Shown in pieces: positions 43,840 through 56,002 of a DNA stretch of 64,000 bases. The translations under genes were made by a program, and so were the position numbers. How positions within the stretch are numbered: the stretch's first letter is position 1; each line of letters begins with the position of its first letter. The notes under the pieces were generated by a model. That model was given only the letters and a program-made list of their open reading frames with translations. It was not told the DNA's origin and searched no databases. Origin of the DNA: Linepithema humile (Eukaryota; Arthropoda; Insecta; Hymenoptera; Formicidae); contig NC_090130.1 in NCBI RefSeq assembly GCF_040581485.1, positions 16,557,656 to 16,621,655 on the forward strand. The letters run 5' to 3'.

Positions 43840-44645
43840 CCGACCGTGCGACTTCCACGCGGTACATCTTGGATAATGCTAACGCCGGCGGTACTTAAAT
43901 TTTGAAGTCTCATAACTCAGGAAGGTCTCAACTAAAAAGGATTTGTAACCAGTGTTTCGAAAACGCCTTGACGTCAGCTACAAGCATATGAAATAAAAAG
44001 TAAGGGTTCCCATTTAAAAATCTAAGTCGACCTTGACATGACCTTCATGACGCCATTCAAGGTCAATCGCATATGGCATTTTTTTAAATAACCACTTCCC
44101 TCGTTTTTAAATGGGGTATACGAGTGATCTGAAACACCCGGTATATACAGGGTATAATCAATTGGTATAAAGAAAACACATAGTTGCTTTTAAGAAAAAA
44201 TATGTAATTTGCAACATGCAACTGCATACTTTTTTTTAAAACCAATGTGTTTTCTTTATTTTTATTTGTCTCATTATTTTGTGCATAAAAGTATTAAGGT
44301 AAGATTCCCGAAAATTGAATGTTTTACAAGATATTTTGTATTTTATGTCAAAATGCTGTAACTTTCAAGCCTCATAACTCGAAAAGTACTTAATGAAAAA
44401 TAACTTTATTATAGTGTTTTGAAAAGCTCTTGACACTAGCTATTAGATTTTGAAATCAAAAATAGAGTGTTCTATTTAAAAAAACAAAGTTGACCTCCAT
44501 ATGACCTTGGCATGTACCCTAGGTTAAACCAATGTCATCATCGGATGTCCCCCTTCAAACCCAACAACTTTGGTCTAAATCATTTTTCTTGAAAATGTCT
44601 CTCTGAAAAGTTATTTACGTGGGGTTTTTAAAATGAGACACCCTG
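43840..44645. other. partial fold-back family sequence
   Basis: Pieces such as GTTGACCTCCATATGACC, GCCTCATAACTCGAAAAGTA and GAGACACCCTGTATA are shared with the palindrome at 44646-45530. It looks like a degraded relative into or next to which that element inserted. Confidence 0.5.
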
Positions 44646-45530
44646 TATACAGGATTTTTTATTTTAATCTAGCCAGGCAAATATTTCAAACGCTGTTGAG
44701 TTTAGAGAAAAATGTTTCAGACAAAAGTTGTAGGGTTTGGAGGGGGACACAAGATGGTGGGCTTGAGTTTTTGATGAAGGTAAAATTGAAGGTCATATGA
44801 AGGTCAACTTTGTTTTGTTAAATGGAACACCCTATTTTTGATTCCAAAATCTAATAGCTGGTGTCAAGAGCTTTTCAAAACATTATAATAAAGTTATTTT
44901 TTATTAAGTACTTTTCGAGTTATGAGGCTTGTAAATTACAGTATTTTGACATAAAATACAAAATATCTTGTAAAACATTCAATTTTTGGGAATCTTACCT
45001 TAATACTTTTATGCATAAAATAATGAGATAAATCAATTGGTATAAAGAAAACACATAGTTGCTTTTAAGAAAAAAAATGTAATTTGCAACATGCAACTGC
45101 ATACTTTTTTTAAAACCAATGTGTTTTTTTTATACCAATTAATTCGTCTCATTATTTTATGCATAAAAGTATTAAGGTAAGATTCCCAAAAATTGAATGT
45201 TTTACAAAATATTTTGTATTTTATGTCAAAATACTATAATTTACAAGCCTCATAACTCAAAAAGTACTTGATGAAAATTAACTTCATTATAGTGTTTTGA
45301 AAAGCTCTTGACACCAGCTATTAGATTTTGGAATCAAAAATAGGGTGTTTCATTTAAAAATCAAAGTTGACCTTTATATGACCTTCAATTTTACCTTCAT
45401 CAAAAACTCAAGCCCACCATCTTGTGTCCCCCTCCGAACCCTACAACTTTTGTTTGAAACATTTTTCTCTAAACTTAACAGCGTTTGAAATATTCGCCTG
45501 GCTAGATTAAAATAAAACATCCTGTATATT
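44646..45530. mobile_element. 885-bp fold-back element
   Basis: TACAGGATTTTTTATTTTAA and TCTAGCCAGGC at the left are mirrored by GCCTGGCTAGA...CATCCTGTA at the right. Arms of ~430 bp centre near 45090. It belongs to the CAGG(G/A)TG-ended fold-back group common in this window. Non-coding. Confidence 0.8.
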
Positions 45531-45998
45531 TAAATGTCGATAATTTTATGTGATAAAATTTAATAGAATGTGAATGAATAAACATTTCTTTCATAGGTGG
45601 AATGCTTATGGCACATATAAGTGGTAACCTTGTTCCATATGATTTTGAACGATGACTAACGTCCCCCATTATCGTCACGTTTCAAGTTTTATCTTACGTA
45701 CGTAAGCCTCGTTGCACGCTATGCATATTTATAGACTATATATTATAAGTATATTATAAGTATGTATCGATATATCAAATTTACATACATATTACACATT
45801 TTTTTTCTTTTGTATATTTAAATCATGCACTTTTCAGAATTTTTTCAACATTAATTGTAAAATATCATTATTGTTTTATATATTATAAATTTGATATTAT
45901 ACATTATTAAATTAGAATTTAATATATTTTATATACTTATTTATAGGTTTTATTATTCTACAAATATTTAATAAAATATGTGTTTAATAATAACTAAC

Positions 45999-46115
45999 CT
46001 CTTGTCCTGAGACAGTAAACATTCTCTTAGCTCCATTCATTTTTAACACTTGCCCAAGGTCTTCCAGAACTTCCTCGAAGGGTTGCAATGTGCGAAGATT
46101 CATTAGAACTCGGCA
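45999..46115 (-). CDS. DCX-EMAP-type protein, doublecortin-domain exon
   Basis: Reads CRVLMNLRTLQPFEEVLEDL, then GQVLKMNGAKRMFTVSGQE. That is the middle of a doublecortin domain, completed by the next exon (VRSFSQLRNEFADVDTFYLG). Doublecortin domains bind tubulin in microtubule walls. Acceptor TTACTTATTAG, donor GTTAGT; 117 bases, phase 0 at both ends. Earlier exons lie beyond 46116 and were not found in the window. Confidence 0.85.
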
Positions 46116-46510
46116 CTAATAAGTAAGGTTAGATTAGATTGTATTCAATAATAATAATAGATAAAATTTCATATATTCTCAATTATAATATATAATATTA
46201 TATATATATATTTATATATATAATGTAACAGTTATGTAAATGTATATTAACCCTTTCACTGTAGCGCGTTTCAATTAAAAAGTACTCGCTATGTGCGGCA
46301 CGATATTTGATTGCGACTGATTGTCAGATTAAAAAGTATTTACTTAATAAGTGTAACAGCATCGAGTGATGTAACTTTTGGCACTAGATTCATTAATACA
46401 AATGTTGACTTTAGCAATTTGTAGCAATATCGCCGTTATACATATACGGTATCCGCAAATAAAGAATAGTTTTCTATAACTATAGTTTTCTATAACCCTT
46501 TTCTATACAT

Positions 46511-46800
46511 ATACAAGGTATTCTAAAAGTATGGAAACGGTCGAATATCCCGTCAGAGAAGTACTTTCGCTGAAAACAGTAAATGAGAAAGTTTTAGGAT
46601 TTCAATAGAGCTATCAGATAAGCAAATTCAATTTTGGGTTCGGGTTCCATAGGGCCCAACATGGGGCTTGGGCCCAAAATCGAATCCGCTTATCTGATAA
46701 CTCTATTGAAACCATACAACTTTCCCATTTACTGTTTTCAGCGAAAGTACTTCCCTGATGAGATATTCGACCGTTTACATACTTTTAGAACACTCTGTAT
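46511..46800. mobile_element. 290-bp hairpin MITE
   Basis: TACAAGGTATTCTAAAAGTA pairs with the complement ending near 46800, and the pairing continues through GAATATC and GAAAGTACTT. The centre is GGGCCCAACATGGGGCTTGG. TA lies at both edges. Confidence 0.75.
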
Positions 46801-46994
46801 GTATGGCATATGCAATTGAGAAGGTACTCTTCGAAGATGTACGTCGTACGCAGTGAAAGGATTAAGAACATAAAATTTTTTTTTTAAATAAATTCCTACA
46901 TAAATAATTGAATTAAAATTTGAATAAAAGATGTATTTCAAAAATTGGTAATTTTTTGCATTAAGTTTTGTTTAGAAGTTTACAGAAAGTTTTT

Positions 46995-47690
46995 CTAAGT
47001 AAATTTCCGCAAGAATTTTATAGGAGACGACTGGTTGCAGAGATATAACATTAATTTTTTATAGTTTTGATAATTTATGCTTGCTTCTAGGTATAGAGTT
47101 CCTACATTGCTACTCCGAAAGGACTAACCTAATCACACCCAACTGAAGTATGAATGAATCTTTAATCATAGGGAGATTTAACATTTATTCAAATGTCAAA
47201 TCACTGTGTTACGTGTAGATCCTTAGATCTATTTCTTGGTATGTGTGTATATTATTTATTATTATCAGTTATACTATATCCCGAGTAATACTTCACCTCC
47301 TTCAACCCTTCGGAGATGAGTTGAATTAGGTTACGATAGTCCTTTCGGAGTAGGAATTATAGGGAAAGAAACTCGCCTCTTCCTCACCTACACGGTGATT
47401 AAAAAATGTATAAGCACATGTACTGTATATCTAGGAAAAAGCATAAAACTGACAAAATTAAGTTTGTTACATCCATCGCTTATACGGTGATTGCAGCATT
47501 GTGGTTATAAACAAAGACTTTCCGTTAGAAGACGACAAACAGATTAATACTGCATAAACTTCATTGTTTCTAATATCAGCTTATGTAGCTAACGTAGAAA
47601 AAAGCATTAAAATTTTAATTTATTTTTATTTTGTTATATCTCTGCAATCAGTGCCGATTTACTAATTGTAAGTCCTTGCGGGAATTTACT
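46995..47690. repeat. nested inverted repeats
   Basis: 46995-47060 (TTGCAGAGATATAACA and neighbours) is mirrored at 47630-47690. Inside, CTACTCCGAAAGGACTAACC near 47118 is mirrored at about 47335-47355. It is probably a degraded fold-back element with another inside. Confidence 0.55.
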
Positions 47691-47699
47691 AAAAAAAAC

Positions 47700-48730
47700 C
47701 TCCTCTACAATATATCTTAGCGGTAGAAGAATCAGTGAGGTAAGTCAGTATCAGTGATATAACCTAATGTGAACAATTACCAAAAATTTTTTTGCTCATA
47801 AAATATTTAAGAAATGAATTCTATTCAAAGAAAAAATAACACAAGGCAAAATATTAAGTAACTTAAGTAAAAAGTGAAAAAAAATTTTCTAAATTTTAGT
47901 AAATATATTTACTAAAATTAGATGTGTACTTAATTTAAATAAATAATGTTTATAATATAAAACTTCTCAATTAGACTATAGTAAATAATGCATTAAAATT
48001 AGAAAATTATTTTTTGTTGAAAAATTTACTTAAATCAAATTCAGGTTTAGTATATTACAGTACAATAGTTGTTGAAATGTAGTAAATAAATTTTTAAAAT
48101 ACTGAATCCGAATTTTTTAATTTTAAAAACAGTATTTTAATAAATATTTGTTTAAATTTATGTTTCTAAACTTTAAAAAATAATGAATAGTGCACTTATA
48201 AAAAAAAAATATTTTCTCAGTACAATTTATTACATTTGAGGAAACATATACTGGAATAAAGTTAATATATTTAATAACAAGAGAAAGAATATTTTATTTG
48301 GAACAAATAAGTTTTTAAATTTTTTAAACGCATTTTTTTACTAGTTTTTTTTTTGTTTAAATGTTTTTCTGTATGTTGTTTCGCAAGAATTTTAATGACT
48401 GCATTCAGTAGAAAAAGTAGCTCAATAAGCGGTTAGTCATTATTACTTGTGATTGAAATAGTCTTGTAAATCTTTGATAGATTTAAAAAAATAAATCAAT
48501 CAAAGCAATATCAAATCAAATAAATCAAAAGCAATAATTATTAAGAGATAAAACTACTTTTTCTGTTCAAAATTTAAGTTAACATTTTCTCATTTTTATG
48601 TTCAAAATCAGTAAGTAGTAAAAAATAAAAGGAATTCAGTACATAATAACTATATTGTATATAAGAGTATAAAGTCTAGTAAAGCTTGTTTAGATATTTG
48701 ATAGACGGTCGGAAAAAATAGAAGAGTAGT
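47700..48730. other. no gene recognised
   Basis: Very AT-rich, with many short A/T runs. No coding or structural feature seen. Confidence 0.5.
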
Positions 48731-48947
48731 GGAGCTGTCATGGGGCAGGTAACTAAGTGCTAGGTTGTGGTATGAGGGATCCCGAGTTCAAAACCTGGTC
48801 GGCTCCTTGGTTTTTCGACGCCTACAGGTTTTCAGAAGTGAGATTGAATCTGCTGGCCCGAGGAAGGGGAAGAGATAGTGTTAAGATTATCTAGGTACAG
48901 TGAGGAAGCCTAGACTGGTAGGGAGCCCGAAGTGTAGGGATAGACAA
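48731..48947 (+). repeat. tRNA-derived SINE-like element
   Basis: 48731-48806 is exactly 76 bases. The ends GGAGCTG and CGGCTCC form a 7-pair acceptor-like stem (one T-G pair). It has GAGTTCAAAACCTGG in the B-box position and GGGGCAGGTAACTAAG in the A-box/D-arm region. A ~140-base non-tRNA tail follows. The inner arms are imperfect, so it reads as a SINE head and not a working tRNA. The AT-rich sequence from 48948 to 49351 holds nothing recognised. Confidence 0.5.
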
Positions 48948-50160
48948 TTTCATCAATATTATTATAAAATCACTAATTTATAAAAAATAAGATTTATATT
49001 TCAATAAATATTGACTATAATGTACAAAATAATTCTTACAATTAATAATTTTTTTATTGAATAAAAAAAAGCATTTTCTCGAAATAAATAAATATGATTG
49101 GAAAATTACTAATTAGTAAAAAATAAAAATTATATTTCAATAATCATTTATTGTATTATACAAAATACCTGTTATAATTAATAAATAATTTCCTTTATAA
49201 TGGAATTATGTTCTTCAAATAAATACATGTATTTTCTTATTTAAAAAAATGCGTTCACAGTTGTATGCAAACTAACGATTTACTAAAATTAAAGAAATTT
49301 TCTTTTTTTTTAGTATATTTTTTTTTTAGTATATTTTTTTTTTAGTGTATATACAGGATATCCCACTTTAACCCTCGCACCGTAATAACTCGAAAACATG
49401 GCGTTTTCGTAAAAACTGTTTCAAATAAAAGTTGTAGAGTTTGGAGGGGAAAAAAAGAAAGGGATATTAATTTGATCTTGGGAGCTGCTTCGGAGATTTG
49501 AAGGTCATTTTTATTCTTTTAAATGGAACTACCCTAATTTTTTTATATAAACCGATTCCTTGCAATATTCGTCATAAAAAATTATAGGGGTAGGATGGCC
49601 AAAAATTGAATAATTCACGAGATATTTTATACTTTAATTTGACATAATTTTACAGAATTCAAGTAAAATATACTCTTTCCATTTGAAAATACCGAGATAG
49701 GGGTGGCACCCCCCCCAAAAAACCTGAAAGAACAATTTTTGGAGATTAAAAATAGTTTTATTGTAATCTATTGTACAATGTATATCAATATACGTAGTAT
49801 AAATTTTTAATCGGAAGCAAAATGATGTGTCCTTTCCAAAATATTCAATATGAGTACGCGTAATGAGATCGCGTAAACGTACTTATTAAATATTTTGGAA
49901 AGGACACATTATTTTGCTTCCGGTTAAAAAATTATATTACGTATATTGATATATTCCCGGGGGTTGAGCTACCCACCGGGCGCGTCTCCAAGGTGGCGGA
50001 TAGGAGGACGCCCAGTAGGTGTGAGTTCTTTGAGGGGACTCAGTGCTGCTGGGTAGTGGCGGTTATAACCTGGCCCAACGGAAGTAAAACCCTGTAGAGG
50101 ATAAGGGAAGACCGTTGCCGCGGACCAGCTCCCCAAGCCAAGTTGTAAGCCATCGTAGCG

Positions 50161-51236
50161 ATGGCTGCATGTCACTGGGGGAGCAGTGTCGCGAACGATG
50201 CCTCTGCGGAACCGGGCGAAACCTCAGAGTATCCAGCCTTACCCACGCATGCGGGGCTCTGCGTGGGCGGACCGTGTAATTCCCTAGCTACTCGTGGGAC
50301 CACTATGGACTGTCTTATTTCAAACACAGAGGACAAAGTGGGAGATCGGGAGGGCTCGCGTGACGGGTCTCCGAGGGAAGGAGCTGGGACGGTGGTGACG
50401 GACGGGACCCTTAAGGGCTCCGGAAGTGAAGCCGGCCCGGCTGCGCGGCAGGAGGCTTCACCTCCAGTGAAGAAGAACCGGTGCGGGGCCGAAAGAAGAA
50501 GGGCGAAGCGGATAAGAGCAGGGGCTCTGGAAAGGGCTCGCTCTTTTCCCGTGGCTCCCCCTTACGCCGTACGCCGGTGGAAGTGGTGAAGGGGCACACC
50601 GAAGGTAAACGTCGGAAGGGCTCCAATGAAATCCCTCTATCGGGCGGCCGTCCGCTGAAGAGGCAAAGGGCTCACGATGGGCACCATGCCTATTCGGACG
50701 CTGCTGACCCTCTGGCGAGGGTGATTGTGGCGGAGGGCTACCCCGAGGCACAAATCACTGCAGAGCAGTTGACTTTGTTGAGGGGTGCGGTCTCGAAAGA
50801 GATCGACGGGATCCAAGAGGGTCCGGTGCCCAGATTCCACAGCACCTCTTTAAGGAGCGGTGTGGCGGTAGTAAAATGCGCGGATGAGGCGTCGCTGGGT
50901 TGGTTCGTGGGGCGGATCGGCGGCATCATTCCGTGGGAGGGCGCCAAGCTCAGGGTGATGGGCATGGACGCGCTTCAAAAGCAGCACAGGGCGGTGGTTT
51001 GGATCCCGGGACCTCCCAAGGGCGCGACCACGGTCCTGAGGCGGCTGGAGAAGCAGAACCCAGGTCTTGTCACCGGGAGCTGGAAAGTGTTCGCGGAGGG
51101 GGTAGGGGCTACCAGGGAGGGTGGGAACCTGGTCCTCGGTGTCCCGGAGTCCAGTGTCCTCAAATTGATCCTTCAAACCATTCTTTGGGCTCGACAGGAT
51201 TGTCTTTCGGGTAAGTGGGGCCCAGGGGAGGGGTGA
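50161..51236 (+). pseudogene. retrotransposon ORF1 protein, frameshifted
   Basis: An N-terminal frame (50161-50589) is rich in Gly, Ser and basic residues. A frame change near 50480-50590 leads into the main frame to 51236. That part holds RVIVAEGYPEAQITAEQLTL, VPRFHSTSLRSGVAVVKCAD and AVVWIPGPPKGATTVLRRLE, which resembles the domain in ORF1 proteins of insect LOA-like elements (DUF4780-like, from memory). No CCHC knuckles were seen. ORF1 proteins bind element RNA. Confidence 0.6.
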
Positions 51237-51278
51237 GGGGAGATAAGGAGGAACCCCCTAAAACGGTCTTGTAATTAA

Positions 51279-54200
51279 ATGGCGAGATCGAGAGGGGTGG
51301 TCTTCACCCAGATTAATCTGCATCACAGCAAAGGGTCCTCGGCTGTTCTGGCCAGGCAACAAGCTGGGAGGCAAACATGCATATCACTGATGCAAGAACC
51401 CTGGATAATCCGGGGTTGCATCAGGGGCTTGGCGGCCTGCGGTAGGCTCTTTAGGACCCCATCAGTGGATCGGCCCAGGGCCTGCGTAGCCGTCAAGGGT
51501 ATGGAAGCCCAGCTAATACCTCACCTGTGTTCCAGGGACGTTGCGGCTGTAGAAATGAATTTCACTGATGACTCCGGTGACAGGAAGAAAATGGTTATTT
51601 GCTCGGCTTACTTCTCTCATGACGAGGGGAAGGCGGTGCCGCCTGCACCGGTGATAAAACTGGCAGAATACTGCCAGGAGAAACGGCTTCCCCTGATCAT
51701 GGGATGTGATGCTAACGCGCATCACACCGTGTGGGGAAGCTCGGACACCAACGAAAGAGAGAGAAAAGTGTTGGAGTTCCTAGCATCTACGGATCTGAAG
51801 ATTCTCAACACAGGAGACGAGCCCACCTTCTGCACTATAGCGAGAAGAGAAGTGCTCGACATCACTGTCTGTTTCAGGCAGTTGATACAGGAGGTAGTGG
51901 AGTGGAGGGTCTCGACGGAGCCCTCGCTCTCTGACCATAGGCAGATCACCTTCAGGATAGCTAAGGCTAGGGGGAAGGAGGTCAAATTCAGGAACCCGAG
52001 GAAAACCAAGTGAGATTCCTATAGGGAAGACCTGGCCAGCAGTCTCAGAGGCTTCCCTAAGAGGCACGGGACAGAGGACGAACTGGAGACCTGTGTGGAC
52101 TACTTGCATAGGTCTCTGGTAAACTGCTACGAAAGTAATTGCCCCGAAAGAGCGGTTACAAATAGTAGAGAAACTTCCTGGTGGACCCCTGGACTGCAGG
52201 GTCTCAGAGTGGCAGCTCGTAGGGCCTGGAACAGAGCTAGGAACACGAGCCGCCAATCCGACTGGGAGCTCTCTAGGAGGGCACAGAAAGAATATAGAGA
52301 CTCTGTGGTTAGGGCAAAACTGGAAAGCTGGAGGAAGTTTTGCGAGGAAGTAGAGGGAATGCCCGAAACGGCAAGAATCTGCAGGATCCTCGCTAGGAAC
52401 CCGGATGCGACTCTGGAAGCCATCGCACTCCCTGATGGGACGGTGGTGACTGGAGAGCGATGTCTGGAGCATCTACTGGAAGTGAGCTTTCCGGGCTTCC
52501 ATAGGGAGCCGGGAGAGCTATTTGCATATAAGGAGCCGGGCTCACTCAGAAGAGCCCGACAAGCGGACTGGCGAATGTCGGCCAAAATTGTCATGCCCGA
52601 GAAGGTCAAGTGGGTAATTAACACCTTTAAGCCCTACAAGTCAGCGGGACCGGATGGCGTCTTTCCGGCTCTTCTACAAGAGGGACTGGAACAGATCGTG
52701 GGCCCACTGACCCGAACCTTAAGGGCTTGTATCGCGATGGGCTACACACCCAGCGCATGGAAACTGGCCAGGGTAGTTTTCATCCCGAAGGCGGGAAGAA
52801 CGAGCTACACCAAGGCAAAGGATTTCAGGCCAATTAGCCTAACATCGTTTCTCCTTAAGACATTGAAGAAGCTGGTGGACGCGTATCTGAAGGAGACAAC
52901 TCTGTGGAGTCACCCTCTCCACAAAAATCAGCACGCGTATCGTTCGGGCTATTCCACCGAGACTGCTCTACATCAGACGGTAGCGTTTATTGAGGAGCAG
53001 CTGGAAAGGAAGGGCTACGCAGTGGGTGCTTTCTTGGACATAGAGGGCGCCTTTAACAACACACCGCACGAGGTAGTGTGTGAGGAAGCTGCCAGAAGGC
53101 GTGTCCCGATGAAACTCGTCGAGTGGATCCGGGGCATGCTAGGGAGGCGTGTGATGACTTCGCTGGGAACTGCGAAAGTCTGTGGGTGGGAAGAGGCTGC
53201 CCGCAGGGCGGAGTACTTTCCCCACTTTTATGGTGCCTGGTAGCAGACGGTTTATTAAAGGCACTGGACGATAGAGGCTTCACCGCACAAGGCTACGCGG
53301 ACGACGTGGCAATACTTGTGCTAGGCCCTTTTCTAAAGACGCTTCTAGAGCTCATGCAGGGGGCACTGAAAGTTGTAGAAGAGTGGTGTCAGAGGACGGG
53401 TGAATGGCGGTGAATCCACTAAAAACCGGTCTTACTGTCTTCACTCGCAAATACAAGGTGGGCACCATTGTGGAACCCACTCTTGGAGGAGTAAGGTTAG
53501 TTCCGACCGAATCAGTGAAATATTTGGGAGTTATTCTGGATAGGAAACTGCTTTGGGAGGAGTACCTTTGTAACCGGTGCAAAAGCTTGTGCCAGTATTT
53601 TTGGATGTGCAGAAGGACCTTTGGCCAGACTTGGGGTTTGAAACCGAGTATGATACACTGGATCTACACAGCCATACTTCGCCCCAGACTCACATACGCA
53701 GCCATAGTATGGTGGACTAGGGTGCAAAAAAAAAACAGCCAAAGTTGCGCTGGAGCATGTCAGGGCTCTGATTTTGAGAGGGGCCCTGGGTGCTATAGTT
53801 ACGACACCAGTGGCGGCGATGGGCGTAATGTTCGGCATCGAACCGTTTCATCAGGTGGTGGTGGCTGCGGCAGCAGTGGCGACATACCGTCTAAGATGCG
53901 AACTAAAATGGAAAAAGGGAGCCCGGCATACGAGGCTGCCGGAAGACGTTCTGTTGGATCCGATATTCGAGATGCGACAGGACAGAATACCTATTATTCG
54001 GGCTTCTGATAGGCGCTTGAAAGTGCATATACCGAGGCCGGAGGAGTGGGAAAAGGAAGGTGGAAACTTAAGGGCTCGAGTGCGTGGAGGGGATGTCTGG
54101 TATACGAACGGCTCCAAGACGGACACGGGCTCCGGGGCCGGCTTCTTTGGCAGTCGAGAGGGATGGAAGGAGAGCATTTCTCTCGACAGTTATACCACGG

Positions 54201-54925
54201 TATTCCAAGCGGAGATTGTGGCTATCCTAAGCTGTGCTCAGACCGTGCGGAGTAGGGTAGAAGCGGGAGAGCACATCAGAATTTGTACGGACAGCCAGGC
54301 AGCCATCAAAGCGCTGGGGGCTCCGACAATAACGTCGTGGTTGGTTCAGGAGTGCAGAGGCGTTCTGAACGAACTGGCGAGAGAGAGAGAAGTCACCGTT
54401 ACCTGGGTGCCGGGTCACTCGGGCATCCAGGGTAATAAATGTGCGGACCAGCTGGCAAAGGCGGGTTCAGAAATAACGATGGTAGGACCGGGGCCGGCTC
54501 TGGGAATCCCCTTTTGTCTAGGAAAGGAGAGGATCAAAGAATGGCTCCGCAGAGAACATCTAAGACACTAAAGAGTGGAATCTGAGTCCAAATGCAGACA
54601 GGCTAGAGCTCTGATGGGAGATACTCCTAATAGGGAACTGACTTGGAGCGTAAGGGCTCTGAGTAGGAGAGATGCCAGGACAACGGTACACATACTGACG
54701 GGTCATGGCATCTTAAACTACCACATGTACAAGCTTGGGCGTAGCGATACATCCAGGTGCAGGGCATGTGGAGATGACGAGGAAACAAGCCTTCATGTAC
54801 TCAGCGACTGTCCTGCACATGCAGGGTTGAGACACAAAATGCTGGGCTCAGCACTATTTGGGCAGATCAGGGAGCTGCCGGTGAGGGATCTGATTCTCTT
54901 TTGGAGAAAAACGGGTCTCTCATGA
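51279..54925 (+). pseudogene. retrotransposon ORF2: endonuclease-RT-RNase H, broken
   Basis: APE-type endonuclease 51279-52010 (SLMQEPWI, GCDANAHHTVWGS, SDHRQITF). A TGA at 52011-52013 replaces a likely Trp codon and the same frame continues. RT follows: DFRPISLTSFLLKTLKKLVD, GAFLDIEGAFNN, then after a frameshift near 53190 GCPQGGVLSPLLWCLV and GYADDVAILV. Further frameshifts lie near 53400 and in the A-run at 53727-53736. RNase H 54091-54470 (YTNGSKTDTGSGAG, FQAEIVAIL, CTDSQAAIKAL, WVPGHSGIQGNKCADQLA) has Asn where the first catalytic Asp should be. A TAA follows at 54569-54571, then the C-terminal CRACGDDEETSLHVLSDCP to 54925. Confidence 0.88.
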
Positions 54926-55219
54926 GTAAGTTTATGAGGGGAAGCACAATGGACAATAGTCTGGGTGCCGCGGGCGGCGCTTCGAAAGAGGAACGCCCCC
55001 CCCGTTAAGCTATATTATTATTATTATTATTATTATATTGATATATTATACATTATACAATAGATTACGATAAAACTATTTTTAATCTCCGAAAATTGTT
55101 CTTTGAGGTTTTTTGGGGGGGTGCCACTCCTATCTCGGTATTTTTAAATGGAAAGAGTATATTTTGACTTGGATTTTGTAAAATTATGTCAAATTAAAGT
55201 ATAAAATTTCTCGTGAACT

Positions 55220-55581
55220 ATATATATTGTATAGCGAGTTCCAAAATTAAATGATCAAACTTTGCCAGTATGTTCTAGTATGAGTATTTAGTATGAGAAG
55301 AAATAAGAAGAAATAAAAAGAAAATGTTATAAATATAGATTCAAAAACATTTGATTAAAATGTTATAATATATCAAACATGAATAGCGGAGAGATTTGCT
55401 ATTAATACATTATGAGAAAAGAGTAAGTTGTCGATGTTTATCTAATCTGTTTATGCAGCTATGTTTATTATTTGAAATCATTGAAGGTAATTAGCTTCGA
55501 TGAATGAGCGAATTTGTATCAGTCTCAAAATCAGTTCATTGTATCAGTACCTAGTACAATTTCATATTAAAATGCCACAAA
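55220..55581. other. no gene recognised
   Basis: AT-rich sequence to the right of the split fold-back element. Confidence 0.45.
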
Positions 55582-55674
55582 TGTTCTCGAACGAAGAGTA
55601 CACAGATATGATTTTTGTTTACGGTTTCTGCAATGGAAATTCTCGAGTTGCCGAATTGAGAGAATATCAATCAG
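55582..55674 (+). pseudogene. mariner-like transposase N-terminal scrap
   Basis: Within a longer open frame, MFSNEEYTDMIFVYGFCNGN then SRVAELREYQ matches the start of a common insect transposase family (EEY.DM..VYG...GN.R.A.REY). Beyond that the frame reads into unrelated sequence. It is a short relic. Confidence 0.55.
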
Positions 55675-55859
55675 TGATGCTAGCCATGCATATTTGGACT
55701 GCACGGCTGCACACGCACACAATGAAAAGTCACGTCCGTGTGCGCTTGACTGTTCGACTAATAAAAGAGAACAGACATACCGTTTTCTTTCTCTTTTTTT
55801 TTTTATTGAGCCAACAACCGAGCGGGATACAGCAAACCAGTAAACATTCGATATTCTAT

Positions 55860-56002
55860 GGGCTTGTTCGTTTTAGCTACACTGGGGCTGCTCTGGGTCT
55901 GCTCTACACAGGATAATACAGGACAGATAAATAGTTTGTCCTGTATTATCTTGTTTAGAGCAGACCCAGAGCTGCCCCAGTGCAGCTAAAACGAACAAGC
56001 CC
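55860..56002. mobile_element. 143-bp hairpin MITE
   Basis: GGGCTTGTTCGTTTTAGCTA pairs with its complement to the centre (ACAGGATAATACAGGACA). TAT flanks it on both sides (55857-55859 and 56003-56005), a 3-bp duplication as in PIF/Harbinger MITEs. The family is uncertain. Confidence 0.8.

Larger units (their letters stand above)
40228..45998 (-). other. 5.8 kb repeat-filled intron of DCX-EMAP-type gene
   Basis: Lies between two phase-0 exon ends. It holds an inverted repeat with a hammerhead-like motif, a CA microsatellite, an integrase-like scrap and two fold-back elements. No host exon was recognised inside. Confidence 0.75.
49956..55033 (+). mobile_element. LOA/I-like non-LTR retrotransposon, near full length
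   Basis: A 14-bp duplication TATATTGATATATT flanks it (49942-49955 and 55034-55047). GC-rich unlike its surroundings. It has a 5' UTR, ORF1 and ORF2 (endonuclease, reverse transcriptase, RNase H, Cys-rich C-terminus), and a (TTA)n tail at about 55015-55033. The RNase H domain, the QINLHHSKGSSAVL endonuclease start and the simple-repeat tail suggest the LOA or I clade. Inactive through stops and frameshifts. Confidence 0.88.
49617..55219. mobile_element. fold-back element split by a retrotransposon
   Basis: 49617-49955 and 55048-55219 together form a ~510-bp palindrome. GAAGCAAAATGATGTGTCCT pairs across a centre near 49865, and ACCGAGATAGGGGTGGCACC at 49690 is mirrored near 55125. The LOA-like insertion at 49956-55033 and its target duplication split the right arm. 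An unmirrored lead-in (49352-49616) starts TATACAGGATATCCC. Confidence 0.8.

Noticed and set aside
50411..51176. Minus-strand frames across the LOA-like element
   Set aside because: High GC removes stop codons on both strands. The plus-strand domains are clear.
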